Below, one piece after another: positions 11,340 to 22,010 of a stretch of DNA of 64,000 nt. Positions within the stretch are counted from its first letter, which is position 1; the number at the start of each line of letters is the position of its first letter. Source of the DNA: Halichoerus grypus (taxonomy: Eukaryota > Chordata > Mammalia > Carnivora > Phocidae); contig NC_135719.1 of the NCBI RefSeq assembly GCF_964656455.1, positions 74,488,283-74,552,282 of the forward strand, read 5' to 3'. A model generated the notes under the pieces. That model made no database searches, was not told where the DNA came from, and saw nothing but the letters and a program-made list of their open reading frames with translations. Both the position numbers and the translations under genes were made by a program.

Positions 11340-11880
11340 ATGCAGCAGTTGTGCTGGATAATTTCCATTTACTCCTCTAGATACACGCTCTAACTTTCTC
11401 TGTGTCCTAGAACCCTTACCTGTTTGGATTCCATGACTGCATTTTGGCTTCCAGTTGGGTTTAGACAATTAGAGGCACTAGCAAAAAATTTAAGGGCAGG
11501 AAGATAACGAGTCTGGAATTTTTACTGCGAGACTTCTGCCCTTTCACGTCAGCTGCATCCCTTTTCCAAAGGACACAGCTCTTGCTCAGTGACCCTCTTG
11601 AGGCAGCTACCGTATAGATTCCAGTAAGGACTCCCCCCAGTGCCCCCTTACCCTTGCAGGCCTGGGGGAATGAGCCCGGGGTACTAACCATTCCTTGCTG
11701 GTTTCCCTTGGGCCTTCCCATACCATGGTAAATAGTCTTATTAAAATTTCCTAAATTACTCCATTTGAGAGTGCCATATGTTTCCTGCTGGGACCCTAAC
11801 TGACACGTACAAATGGTGCCTGAAGTCCTGGGAGACAAAATCACCGAAGGAAAGAAGATAGAGTTAGAAGAGTACATGTA
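11340..11880 (+). repeat. ancient retroelement of unnamed family, copy A
   Basis: This segment interrupts the L2. It runs from a 'cattttggcttccagttggg' block through 'ccttgcaggcctgggggaat' to a terminal 'tcttattaaaatttcctaa' and 'gtttcctgctgggaccctaa'. The ending, with a polyadenylation-like ATTAAA, suggests an LTR-like or LINE 3' unit. A second segment with a similar layout is at 26400-26940. A 142-codon minus-strand frame (11461-11889) is contained in it and shows no retroviral or cellular protein motif. Confidence 0.5.
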
Positions 11881-12094
11881 GGAAACCAAAAATGAATTTA
11901 AATTCCTTACTCAAGACATTTGCAGAGAAATTAGTTCTAGAGACAGCAAGCAGAACAGAGCCAGGGAAGGAAAGGGTTTCAAGAAGGGGTCAACAGTTTC
12001 AGATGTGACAGGGGATTCTACCAGACCGAGAACGGAAGTAGACTTTTAGCATCCTTAGGCATCTTTCTTAGTACTTAGGATGCTATAGGTGACT

Positions 12095-12313
12095 TAAAAA
12101 AAAAAAAAAAAAAAGATTTATGTATTCATTTGAGAGAGAGAGTGAGAGTGAGTTTGTGAGCACAAGTGGGGGCGGGGAGTGGCAGAGGGAGAGATTCTCA
12201 AGCTGACTCCCTGCTGAGCACAGAGCCTGATGCAGGGCTCAACCCATGAGATCATGACCTGAGTTGAAATCACAAGTCTGACACTTAACTGACTAAGGCA
12301 CCCAGGTGCCCTG
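12095..12313 (-). mobile_element. SINEC, older copy
   Basis: A complete antisense carnivore SINE with poly-T, body and 'ggcacccaggtgccc' head, with many substitutions. The target duplication is TAGGATGCTATAGGTGACTT on the left and a two-mismatch version (TAGGATGCTGTATGTGACTT) on the right, so it is older than the other SINECs here. It lies inside the L2 copy. Confidence 0.95.
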
Positions 12314-12660
12314 TAGGATGCTGTATGTGACTTTTATGAAGAGTGGTTTTGGTACAATGGTGGGACTAGAGGCATGACTGTCATGTGTGGAGGTGAGGAT
12401 GGGAGTTGAGAGAGAGGAAGTGTAAGTGTAGACTATTTATTCAGGAGTTTGGAGAAAGAGGAGAAGAGTAAGGTAGGGTAGTACTGTGATGGAGAAATAG
12501 TGTAGAAAGGTTTTTAAAGACGAAGAGGAAAAGTGCTTGCCTAAAGCCTATAGAGGAAAGTGAGGTTAAAGATCTAGGAAGGAATGGATGGACAAGTTCA
12601 TGGAAGAGGAAAGATGAGAGGATGAGCTTTTCATAGAAGAGACCATCTTTCCCTCAAATG

Positions 12661-13704
12661 TCAATGAAGGATGTAAAAGTTATGTGAGCCCTCTATCTTG
12701 CCTCATAACCCCCTCTGCACATCACCAGCACACGGCTGCCACCATTACTTTGCAATTGTCTGTTTACCTTTTTATGTCTTCCTGTATAAACTGATACTCC
12801 AAGATGGGGTATGTGTCTTATTCTTCACTTTATCCTCAGTATTTTGTGTATAGGAGGCAATGATTTTTTTTGAAAAGTTGAAGATTTGCCAACATCTTAG
12901 GTTTAAAGGTCGTGTAGTCGAGGGATGTCCTAACAGATGGTTTTATTTTCTCTGTGAAACAAGAGGTTTAGTCTGGTTGAAATTGAGGAACATAAAGAAA
13001 GATAAAAAGCTGGAGGGAAAAGGCAACAGTTTAAAACTGCTGTAGTTGAGAATATTCTGATTTTTACTCAGCAAGTAAAATTTAGATACTAATTTGACTT
13101 GCCATGTCTCGCCTACAAAGAAGAAAATGAATTAATGAGCTGATACGAGAATTCTGGTCATGTTTATTTTTTTGACTATTAACTTTTGATTTGGTTAAGG
13201 TGAATAAGTTTCTCTGCGCCTTATCAATTTGGGGGAATTGTTAACGATTGCATTCTAGATTCTACAACCAGTCCCTGGGCCAGGGACACACTCCGAAGGA
13301 AGGTCCTGCTGCTCTGAAATCTTTCCTCAATAGCTGGTGGACTTCTTCTCAAAGCACTCCTCTCTGCTTGCAGCCCCATGGACATCACTTTATTTTGGGT
13401 CTTTATGCAGCATATACACTGTATGACAACGGGATCGATTTTCATATGCGGCCAATTCAGTCAGTCCTTGGTAGTGGTTATCTTATAAAATTGTTTTCTG
13501 TATTGCCAGTGGGGGGGATGGAATTTTAACATGGCTTCTCTCTGAATATATACATATATTCACAATATAAGCACAATTATTTCTTAACTGCTCCCAAATA
13601 GGATTTGAGGTGACTATTTTATTTTGTTTTACCTGTCTCCTTTTTTGTATGGGCAGAAATTAGACTTTTTTTCAGGGTATTTAAACTGCATCAAAGGAGA
13701 GGCA
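12661..13704. other. mostly single-copy sequence
   Basis: No gene seen. A weak L2-like 3' tail may occupy 12765-12850. Two opposite short frames overlap at 13224-13529. Neither has a recognisable motif, and their overlap on both strands argues for chance. Confidence 0.45.
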
Positions 13705-13975
13705 ATGTAATATCATGATGAAGGGCAGAGATGCTGGATCCAGTTTAAACCATGCATCCATTCAGACCCTGGCTCTACCATTGAACAGCTGTATGTGCTT
13801 GGGCACATTACTTAAGTTCCCTGGACCCCAGTGTCTGCCTCCAAATTAAAAACTGAGATAATATTATCTACCTCCGAGATTATCATGATGATTAAAAGTT
13901 AGAATATGAAAAATATTTCAGCTAGTAATTGGAACACAGTTACATGCTAAAATTATTATTAAATCCATTAACTCT
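13705..13975 (+). repeat. MIR SINE (sense), nearly full length
   Basis: The MIR order is visible from head to tail: 'agaccctggctctaccat', 'gaacagctgtatgtgcttgg', 'gcacattacttaagttccc', 'taatattatctacctcc', 'tgatgattaaaagttag' and a tail around 'attattattaaatccatt'. Confidence 0.85.
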
Positions 13976-14074
13976 TACTATTTCTTTAAAATACATTGCT
14001 ATAAAATGGCCTACCAAAATATCACTAGATTATTCTATGACTCAATGTACCCATTTCGTAATATAGGTAACATA

Positions 14075-14260
14075 TAGAAGATATTTTGTCTGCTAGGTGC
14101 TATGCTAAAAACTTTATTATATAGGAATATTTAACAGAAGAAACTGAGGCTGAGGAAAATTATTAAGTCACCCAATATCAAACAGTTGTTTAAGTGAGAT
14201 TAGAACCAGGGAGTTGGACTCCAAACTTATATACTTAATCACAAAACTACATTGTTTTTC
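14075..14260 (-). repeat. MIR SINE fragment (antisense)
   Basis: Reverse MIR motifs occur in order: 'ctgctaggtgctatgctaaa', 'gaagaaactgaggctgagga', 'aagtcacccaatatcaaaca' and 'agattagaaccagggagttg'. Together with the sense MIR at 13705-13975 it forms an inverted pair with a 100-bp spacer. Confidence 0.8.
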
Positions 14261-14888
14261 CTCACACAAATATTTTCCTCATTGAGCAAAAATATCAGTC
14301 AGGGTATGATTAGGCTTAGTTAAAACTTACAAACAAACTAATGACATTCTTAGTAGAAACTACTAGAGAATAGTGACTGCTTTTCTCAGAGCTGTTATAT
14401 TTTGTCTTTCTGAGGAATGTTAGTAAATTTTGTCAGCTTTATTTAATTTAGGATTCAGATGTTTGGAGAAATATTTCTCAGCTTTCACTTTAGAACACAC
14501 TCAACTCCCTGAACCTTTGAAAGACCATTTACAAACCTGATCTTTTTTCCCCCTGTGGATGAAGAATATCTACTGATTTAATGTACATGAATTAATTTTT
14601 AAAAGTAGAAATTTACAAGATGGTCATAAACACTTCCTCCAGGTGGAAATTTTCAACTCAGGAAGACACTAGATTTAGAAAATTTAAACAGCAATTAGTT
14701 TGCTCATGCAAAGAAGGGGAAAAAAATCCTTGATGTTCTCATTTCCCTGTATCTCTAATGTACTTACCTTTAAAAGAAATTCATTGTCTCATAAATCATG
14801 TTGCATGTCACAAATTATCTCACTTTGAATCCATTGCATGTTATGAAGAAGGAGCCGTAGTATCTTTTTTCACTGTGTAAAGGACAAG

Positions 14889-15050
14889 TTCTCTCTCTCT
14901 CCCTTCCCCCCTTCCCCCCAGTCTTTGTCCCTCCCTCTCCCTCTCTCTCTCTCCCTCCCTCTGTCCCTCTTCTCAATCTACCTCCCATTCTCTCTCTCTC
15001 CATATATATATATGTTGTATATATATGTGTATATATATATATTATATATA

Positions 15051-15081
<31 letters not shown>

Positions 15082-15090
15082 GTATATATA
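14889..15090. repeat. composite CT-rich plus TA/TG microsatellite
   Basis: A roughly 110-base pyrimidine tract (CTCTCT/CCCTCC/CCCCCC) runs directly into about 90 bases of TA and TG dinucleotides, so a strand-asymmetric mirror-like tract abuts a melting-prone tract. The Arg/Glu/Gly-rich minus-strand frame (14815-15003) is a translation of the repeat. Confidence 0.93.
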
Positions 15091-15384
15091 AGCGTTTGTA
15101 AATAATTTTCCTGGTTTCTAGCTAATATTTTACTCTAGACAGTGGCAAAATATCCACAGCAATGTTAATTGTTTGTAGTTTCTGATACACAAGTTCGATT
15201 ATAACTGGTTTTCTAATCATAAGCTTTACTCTTTTAAACATTTCCTACTATGATATAAGAATTTTGAAATAGAATATGTCTCACAAATTCAAAATCAGGT
15301 CTGTTTTCCTCCCTTAAGCACTGGGAATTCAGGCTATTATTTCTAAGGCTACAGATGAGTTGGGGAGCTGGGAGTGGGGAAACA

Positions 15385-15870
15385 CTGAAATGGAAGAAAG
15401 ATACGAACTTTGGGTATAGCTAGACCTGGGTTTGAGTTCTGGCCCCACCACTTATTACCTACCAATTTATGCAAAAATTATGTATTTTATCTCTTAGACT
15501 CTCAGTTTCCTCTGTATTTAATGGGGACATTAATATTTACCTCTTTCACTGATGTGAGGGACAAATGCAAGAATGTATTCTAATGTGTCTAGTACTGTTT
15601 TTTTTTTGTTTTTTAAAGATTTTATTTATTTATTTGACAGAGAGCAATCACAAGCAGGCAGACAGGCAGGCAGGCAGGCAGAGGGAGAGAGAGAAGCAGG
15701 CTCCCCGCTGAGCAAGGAGCCCCGACGTGGGGCTCGATCCTAGGATGCAGGGATCATGACCTGAGCTAAAGGCAGACGCTTAACCAACTGAGCCACCCAG
15801 GTGCCCCATAATGTGTCCAGTACTGTTAATAACACATGTTAGGTGCCCAATAATGTCAGTTCTGATCTTT
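15385..15870 (+). repeat. MIR SINE (sense) split by a SINEC
   Basis: The left part (15385-15599) carries 'acctgggtttgagttctg', 'ctctcagtttcctctgta' and 'aatggggacattaatattta'. The right part (15828-15870) continues with 'aacacatgttaggtgcccaa' and 'taatgtcagtt'. The break falls at 'tctagtactgtt', where the SINEC inserted. Confidence 0.82.
15600..15808 (-). mobile_element. SINEC with internal CAGG expansion
   Basis: A complete antisense SINE with target duplications TAATGTGTCTAGTACTGTT (15581-15599) and TAATGTGTCCAGTACTGTT (15809-15827), one mismatch. Unlike most SINECs here, the body has 'gagcaatcacaagcaggcag' followed by repeated CAGG units, a subfamily-type difference with a small tetranucleotide expansion. 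Confidence 0.97.
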
Positions 15871-16024
15871 TGGCCAACACTAGTTCCACAAATGTAATTA
15901 TGGAGAGCTAACTGTGGTGGTGGTAGTGTTTGAAGAGATGAGAGAGAGAATATAGTCTTGCCATGTGCCTAAACACTCAAAAGAGTTTGAAACGTGAAGG
16001 GAATGGACTTGATCCTAATTGGAA

Positions 16025-16250
16025 GCGGTGTGATATAATGGTATGGGGGGAGGTTTTTAAATTAGAGAAGTAAGTATGAATTTCATCTCTCTATTCAATT
16101 AAAAGTGTGATTTAAGTCATTATTAATTTATAGGAACTTTTGCTTTCTCATCTGTAAAAAGTAGATAATAATACATACCTCTAGGTCTTAAGATGAGAAT
16201 TAAATGAGGGGAAGTTTCTTAACACAGTGCCCGGAAAAGACATGAATCCT
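16025..16250 (+). repeat. MIR SINE (sense)
   Basis: A degenerate head around 'gtgtgatataatggtatggg' is followed by 'tttgctttctcatctgtaaa', 'gataataatacatacctcta' and 'gagaattaaatgagggg', then 'taacacagtgcccgg'. This is the MIR order. Confidence 0.8.
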
Positions 16251-16869
16251 AACTTCTTACCCGGAGGAGCAGTAACATCTGTTTCATTGGGGGCTGGGAG
16301 GTTGAGGGGATGATTTCTATGCCATGTACATGGAACCAAGAGCAAAAGAGTAGGGTGAGGAAGCTATGGATGCTACTTTTCTCCTTGTTTACTACAATCA
16401 CCAAGTAGGCATTGCCTGTTTTCATGGCCTGGCATTATGAATCTCATTTTAATTGGACCATATTGGTAGGTTAGGGCAGATTAGGATTGATAGTCTAATT
16501 TCTATGGTTAAGACAGACGACGGACTATTATGCTATTTCTCCAAAAATAATAGCTACTAATTCATGGCTCCTCACTTTGCTCTAAGTTCTTTACCCAAGG
16601 ATTAGCTAATCACCTTTGAAACCTTTCAAAGAAATTGGAGGCCTGAGGAGTTCAAACCACATGTTCAAGATTACACAGTTTATAAATGGCAGAACCAGAA
16701 GACACAGATCTGGCTGAGATCTCCCCTTCCTACCCCATCTGGTTTTTTCCACTTTCTCACCTGGTCTTTGATTTCCCACTCCATCAACCCCAGCTGGATG
16801 AGGTCCCTTCTGACTGTAAACCTTCATAGCACTTTGTTTTCACCTTTCACATGGCTCATATACTTTTCT

Positions 16870-17077
16870 TTCTTTTTTTTTTTTTTAAAGATTTTTTATT
16901 TATTTATTTGACAGAGAGAGACACAGCGAGAGAGGGAACACAAGCAGGGGGGGTGGGAGAGGGAGGAGCCGGCTTCCCGCCGAGCAGGGAGTCTAATGCG
17001 GGGCTGGATCCCAGGACCCTGGGATCATGACCTGAGCCGAAGGCAGACGCTTAATGACTGAGCCACCCAGGTGCCCC
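16870..17077 (-). mobile_element. SINEC, intact
   Basis: A complete antisense carnivore SINE flanked by perfect 17-bp duplications GGCTCATATACTTTTCT (16853-16869 and 17078-17094). The body has the 'gacacagcgagagagggaac' form. It lies in the same orientation as the SINEC 1.3 kb upstream. Confidence 0.97.
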
Positions 17078-17215
17078 GGCTCATATACTTTTCTATTAGT
17101 TATTAAAGTCATTTGAGTTCTTGTGTCATTTTCCCAAATCAATAATAAACTCCTTGAGAGGAGGGACACTGTTACATACTGTTGTATCAATCAAGTCTTT
17201 TTTTTTTTTTTAGCT

Positions 17216-19235
17216 TTTTACAACATGGAAATTTAATTATCTCACAAAACAAGTCTAGATGTAAATAGTACCAGAGTGTAGCAATTTAACAATTTCATGA
17301 AAGGCCCAAACTCTTTCTATTTTCTCTCTATCATATTTAGTGTATTAGACTTTTAGTTTATCACCTGTCAGTTGCAAGATGGCTATCACAGACCCAGGCA
17401 TTTGGTTATTGTTCAAAGTAAGAAGAGCGGGAAAGGGCAGCACAACTGAGCTGTCTACTCAGGCCTGTCCCCTGTGAGACAAGAAAACCCTCCCAGGAGC
17501 TCCCTGATTAACTTCCTTTATATTCCATCCCAGTACTTGGGGCCCTTTGTAGGTCTTCAAGCGTAGAAACACTACCATGGCTCTAAATTTCCCCAAATGC
17601 AGTGATTGATGACTTAAGAATGTAAAAGCTTATTTTGAGCCTTAATGAGAGTTCTGTGTGACGGTAGGTAGAGGACCAGAAAGCTAAGGGCATACATGCA
17701 TACGGCACAGCTGTTGAAGATCCCTTCCAAGAAGCCGTGCCCATTTCCATACACCAACTCTATAGCACCTGAAATTTAAAGTCACAAATTGCAAGATGGT
17801 GTAGATCTTTAGGATTGCTTGCAATTAGTCAAGCTCTCAAATGTTACTGAATACCAAGGGTCTACTTGAACCTCTTTTGTGATGAACAAGGTGGATTGTG
17901 TGTTTCCTACTGAATTATTACCCCTTACATTCTTGAGAGAGAGCTTTGTTGACAGCTGACTTGTAGACCCAAGCATATGTTTAGTTATAGTTCCCTCAGG
18001 TGCCAACAATAGGTAAAATAAACTTTAAAGATGTTTCAGGTGAATAGCATTTCACCCTGTACCTTGGTACAAATTGTGAGTCAATTATTTATGAGCAGAA
18101 CCCAATTTGTTCAAACCTCATTGACCTTTAATACAGTTATGACATGTGTCTTGACTTGATTCTTCCCTCTATTGATTTGGTCTGGAAAAGTAAAACAAGA
18201 GGTGAAATGGCCCCTCAGGGTAAGTTAAAATTGTAGGTTACGGCCATGTTAAATTGCTTTAGTATACTTTGTGTCCTTTAGAGTCAGAAAATGAAGCAAT
18301 AAAGTAAGTTGATGTAAGTAATTCTTGTTTTTAAAAGGACCTTGAAGTGCTTTTAACAATATCATGGATTTGATAAGATCTGCTTTAGACTTCTTAATTT
18401 AAAATGAACATAAAGATGGTAAAGCCGAAAGAATGTTGAAATACTAGTGTTGTGCTAACAGCTTTGAAACTGAATTCGTGGGAGAGGACCGATAGGAATT
18501 CTTCACTATTGTCTGCCGTACTTGGGGAAAATTAAAGCAGCAGTTTAATTTAACTGCTAGGAATTTCCTGGGGGGCATATCCAGGTGTACAAAATATTTA
18601 GGAGGGTTTCAAAAGTTTTTGCTCATTACTTATGTGTTATCAAGTTCAGACAGTGTTTAAAACTCAGGCAATTTTCAAGTTTGAAATGTTCATTTTTGTG
18701 ACAGGCAAACCTATTAAATCTGAGTGTTCACAGCTTTTTCCTCTCTCTTACCCCTTCCCATATTTGTCTGTAATTATTGTGTATTGACGGGCTAAGTGGA
18801 GGGCTGGAGAAGACAGAAAGAAAACATTAATTCTCATAGAAAAGGAGATCGAGCATCATTAGTTGGAGAAAAGAATACACTGTTTGGGGAGTAAAAATGG
18901 AGAAAAAGGACAAGAACCAGCAAGGGAATGTGAGCCGGTTTGGGACAGAACACTGATGTTTAGAGAGAGGGAAGAGAGGAGTTGAGTAGGGTTCATACGG
19001 AGAGAAATAAAGCTGATTTCAAAATGTGTTATGATGTATGATGAATGGTGTGTTTTGAGATAATAGATATTTGTTTAAATTGTTCTTTCAAGGTAAGAAC
19101 AAGCTGGTTTGGCTTTATACTGTCCCTATTATTATCCTTGAAGTTGTCATTTCTTGCATTTCTTTCTTACATACCAATAATAACCGTTCTATTGATTGAT
19201 GACCTGTAAGGGGAGTATGTAACCAAAACGAAGAC
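17216..19235. other. single-copy stretch of 2 kb, repeat-poor
   Basis: No clear repeat and no gene. It contains several TAATT-type and AT-rich motifs and a short inverted repeat (AGCAGTT / AACTGCT with a 6-base spacer) at 18539-18558. The lack of repeat insertions over about 2 kb could mean constrained noncoding sequence, but I cannot test conservation. Confidence 0.4.
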
Positions 19236-19439
19236 GGACACCTGGGTGGCTCAGTCGGTTGGGCATCTGCCTTCGGTTCGGGTCATGATCCTGGAGTCCC
19301 GGGGTCGAGTCCCACGCTGGGCTCCCTGCTCAGAGGAGAGTCTGCTTCTCCCTCTGACCCTCCCTTTCTCGTGTTTTCTCTCTCTCATGCTCTCTCTCTC
19401 AAATAAATGAATAAAATCTTTAAAAAAAAAAAAAAAAAA
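19236..19439 (+). mobile_element. SINEC, somewhat diverged
   Basis: The head reads GGACACCTGGGTGGCTCAG (normally GGGGCGCC). It is followed by the CT-rich middle, an AATAAAATCTTT tail and about 22 A residues. The flanks AAAACGAAGAC (19225-19235) and AAAAGGAAGAC (19440-19450) give a probable short duplication with one mismatch. Confidence 0.95.
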
Positions 19440-19863
19440 AAAAGGAAGACATCCCAAGCTGGATGAGAGGAAACTGGAAGGGGAACATGGAGTAGTTTTA
19501 GAGCACACAAACACTGGACCAGAATCGGAGGCTTTTGAGATAACAGGCCAATTTGGGGGAGAAGTTTGTCATTCCTAGGACCTCAGAAACCGCTTAAACG
19601 TTGCTTTTGGGTTTCAGTTTATGCTTCTGTGAATTTGATTCGAGAGCTCCGTTTGCACCACTAATAACCGAGAGGCTAGTTTAAGCCTTCCGAGAGCTCT
19701 GTATAACATGATGTACTAATTTAGAAATTCCATGCTCTGGACATTATCGGTCCACCATACAGCTCAAGAGCCTCTGTGTGAGGTGGCCAGAATTAAGGAC
19801 CGTGAGGAGCCATGCATGAACTGGCAACTCTCATTTTAGAACTGGGGATGAGGTCACAAGTTC

Positions 19864-19913
19864 GAACCAAGAAATCTTGGTTCAAACTTGGTTGGACCAA
19901 AATTCTTTTGGTC
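19864..19913. repeat. two adjacent perfect hairpin-forming inverted repeats
   Basis: The first is GAACCAAGA-AA-TCTTGGTTC at 19864-19883. The second is GACCAAAA-TTC-TTTTGGTC at 19895-19913. Both arms share a CCAA/TTGG motif, and a further CTTGGTTGGACCAA segment links them. No flanking transposon is recognised. Confidence 0.85.
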
Positions 19914-20239
19914 AAGAACTCCAAACGCCATTGTTGTCATAAAAAAAATAGCACAACATGTGGGAGAGAGTGGGTACCACTTGTGAGTTAGTCTTTCCAG
20001 CTCCCTACTCTAAAGAATCATTCAATGGGATCCACTTCAGCTCTGTTGATCGGGCTCTGTCTTCTTTCTGTGTCTGCCAACCATCTCTGTGCAAACACAC
20101 AGAAAACATTTCTGAAGTGCTGGTGATATGAATGCTCTGTACTAGATGCAATGGTGTCTACTCTCAAAGTTCATCCTCTAGTCAGTGATAAGCATAAGAC
20201 CACTAAGTGTGGTTTCTAACAATAATTTTCGGATTGCCG

Positions 20240-20450
20240 CAACTCTTTGGAGCTTTACACATGTTATCTGAGTTGTTTTAATAATAATCCTGCAAGACTG
20301 GCTATGTGTATACGTCTGTTGCTGTTATTTCGATTACAAAAACAGAAAATTTAGATTCGTGGAAGTGCAGAAACTTGTCTACATTGTTTGGCTAAAGCTT
20401 ATGACCTACATCTTCTGGTTTCAAATCTCTTGTCCTTTAAAATGGAATAG
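20240..20450 (-). repeat. MIR SINE (antisense)
   Basis: 'agctttacacatgttatctg', 'taataataatcctgcaagac', 'aaaacagaaaatttagattc' and 'tggtttcaaatctcttgtcc' follow the reverse MIR order. Confidence 0.7.
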
Positions 20451-20711
20451 CACTGAATTGAAATGACTGAAAATTGATGTAGTTTTAAAAAGTGCAGGAA
20501 TAATTTTGGATATAGTTGTTAAGGAGTTAATCGGAGTGGGGCATGGATTCTTAAAAATAGGGCATTTATTATAGGTTCTAAAGAGGGACAAAGATTTAGA
20601 AAAAAAGTATTTGTAGAAAGTAGAAAGAAATGAACAGTTATAAATTGATGGCATATTCAAGATACATTTGTATGTATATTTACAATTTAAAAAGGTATAT
20701 TAGAGCTATTA

Positions 20712-20910
20712 GAGCTAACATTTAGTGAGTACGTACTATATACCAGATACCTGATATTTATTATCTTGTTTAATTTTCAAACATCCCCGAGAGATAAGAT
20801 TTATTATTTGACTCGATTTTATAGTTAAGGCAATGGATGTCAAAGAGGTTTAAGCCTAACTCAAGATCGGAGGTAGCAGAACTAGGACTCAGATGGCCTG
20901 GTTTCCCTGA
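20712..20910 (-). repeat. MIR SINE (antisense)
   Basis: 'acatttagtgagtacgtact', 'tataccagatacctgatatt', 'ttatagttaaggcaatggat' and 'gaactaggactcagatggc' follow the reverse MIR order. Confidence 0.78.
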
Positions 20911-21632
20911 TACCACTTTGCAGAGCCATGGGGTCCAGAGAGGGACTGCATTGTGGATAAGATAGGTGTTGAAGATAGTAAGGGGCCCTGCTTCGCATGG
21001 GAGGCCACCCTGTGGCAAGAAGGGTTTCCGGGAGGGTTTAGTACTATTTGGTAAGCGGCCCTTAGTATAACTCTCACTAGATTTCCTTTTGTCATTATCA
21101 GACTCAATAGGACTCAACTGGGCTCATTAGGTACCCTAGCTCCTTTAAATGCCCCTTCAAAAGATCCCCCCCCAGAGGTAACTTTGTTTCTCACTGTCTG
21201 TTCTTCTCTAGCCCCACCGGAAAGCCTCTCCACAAACCAGGATACAAAATGATTGGCTCTTTATTGTTGACTTCTTGGTCCCCAAGCCCCCCTTACTCAG
21301 AATCCTATTGCACATGGCTAAAAAGTACTGCTCATTCCTTAGATCTTGTGTTTCTGTTAATAATGACTTCCAATGACTTCTTTGTTAGATGTTAACTTAA
21401 AAAAAAAAACAAAAAACCAACCCTTCCCTCTTAGCCAGTTTTCCCCACAAGGTCTATTATCTCTCTTATGCTCAAGCCATGTTATATCTTTTAGCTGGTC
21501 AACCAAGACAGCATCCATTTTGTTCTAATATTATGTTTCTCCCTTGTTCAGTCTCAAAAAATTCTTAACCAAGGCTTCCCTGAAGGTTTCAAATAAATCC
21601 TTCCTCCTGTTGTCATGTCCTGGTTCTGCCTT
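20911..21632. other. single-copy sequence
   Basis: No gene. A 115-codon minus-strand frame (20770-21117) overlaps the MIR and has no recognisable motif. A C8 run occurs near 21167. Confidence 0.45.
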
Positions 21633-21640
21633 TAAAAATA

Positions 21641-21672
<32 letters not shown>

Positions 21673-21687
21673 AAAACAAAGACAAAA
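21633..21687. repeat. (CAAAA)n A-rich simple repeat
   Basis: Tandem CAAAA units within A-rich sequence. On the minus strand it produces a hydrophobic Phe/Val/Cys run in a chance frame (21531-21797). Confidence 0.9.
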
Positions 21688-21859
21688 CCCCCCAAATAAA
21701 CCAGTCCAAACCAACCAACCAACCAAAAAACCCCGTTCCAAGTCCATCTTTCAGGTTTGTCCTGATTTATTAGTATCCCATTTTTCCAACGCAGCAAGAA
21801 AATTCCCAGCCCAAACTTCCTAATTTCCTTTTTGTTGTTTTTATTAATAAGTATCCATT

Positions 21860-22010
21860 TTAAAGGATAGTTATCACCTCCATTGGATTGTAAATCTCCT
21901 TGAGGGCAGGAGACTGTCTAACCACTAATAGGTACCCACACATTTATTAGTGAGCAGTGCTACCTCTAGGGGGTCAATAAATACTTGTTGACTCACTGAC
22001 TCTATAAATA
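21860..22010 (+). repeat. L2 LINE 3' end (sense)
   Basis: 'aaatctccttgagggcagga', 'gactgtctaaccactaatag' and 'caataaatacttgttgactc' followed by 'actgactc' form a clear L2 3' end. Confidence 0.85.

Larger units (their letters stand above)
10840..12660 (-). mobile_element. long L2 LINE copy (antisense), interrupted
   Basis: Three collinear blocks match the reverse complement of L2 from its 3' part towards ORF2. The first is 10840-11070, with a 'gttagtgccttgtaagtcat' block and a 'tgggaaatcactgcagaagt' block. The second is about 11950-12075, with 'tttcaagaaggggtcaacag'. The third is 12314-12660, with 'gactatttattcaggagttt'. The blocks are separated by an unnamed retroelement (about 11340-11880) and a SINEC (12095-12313). 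It is an ancient, inactive copy, and alignment would be needed for exact edges. Confidence 0.75.

Noticed and set aside
11461..11889. 142-codon minus-strand frame
   Set aside because: It lies entirely within a dispersed retroelement remnant and matches no protein family I recognise.
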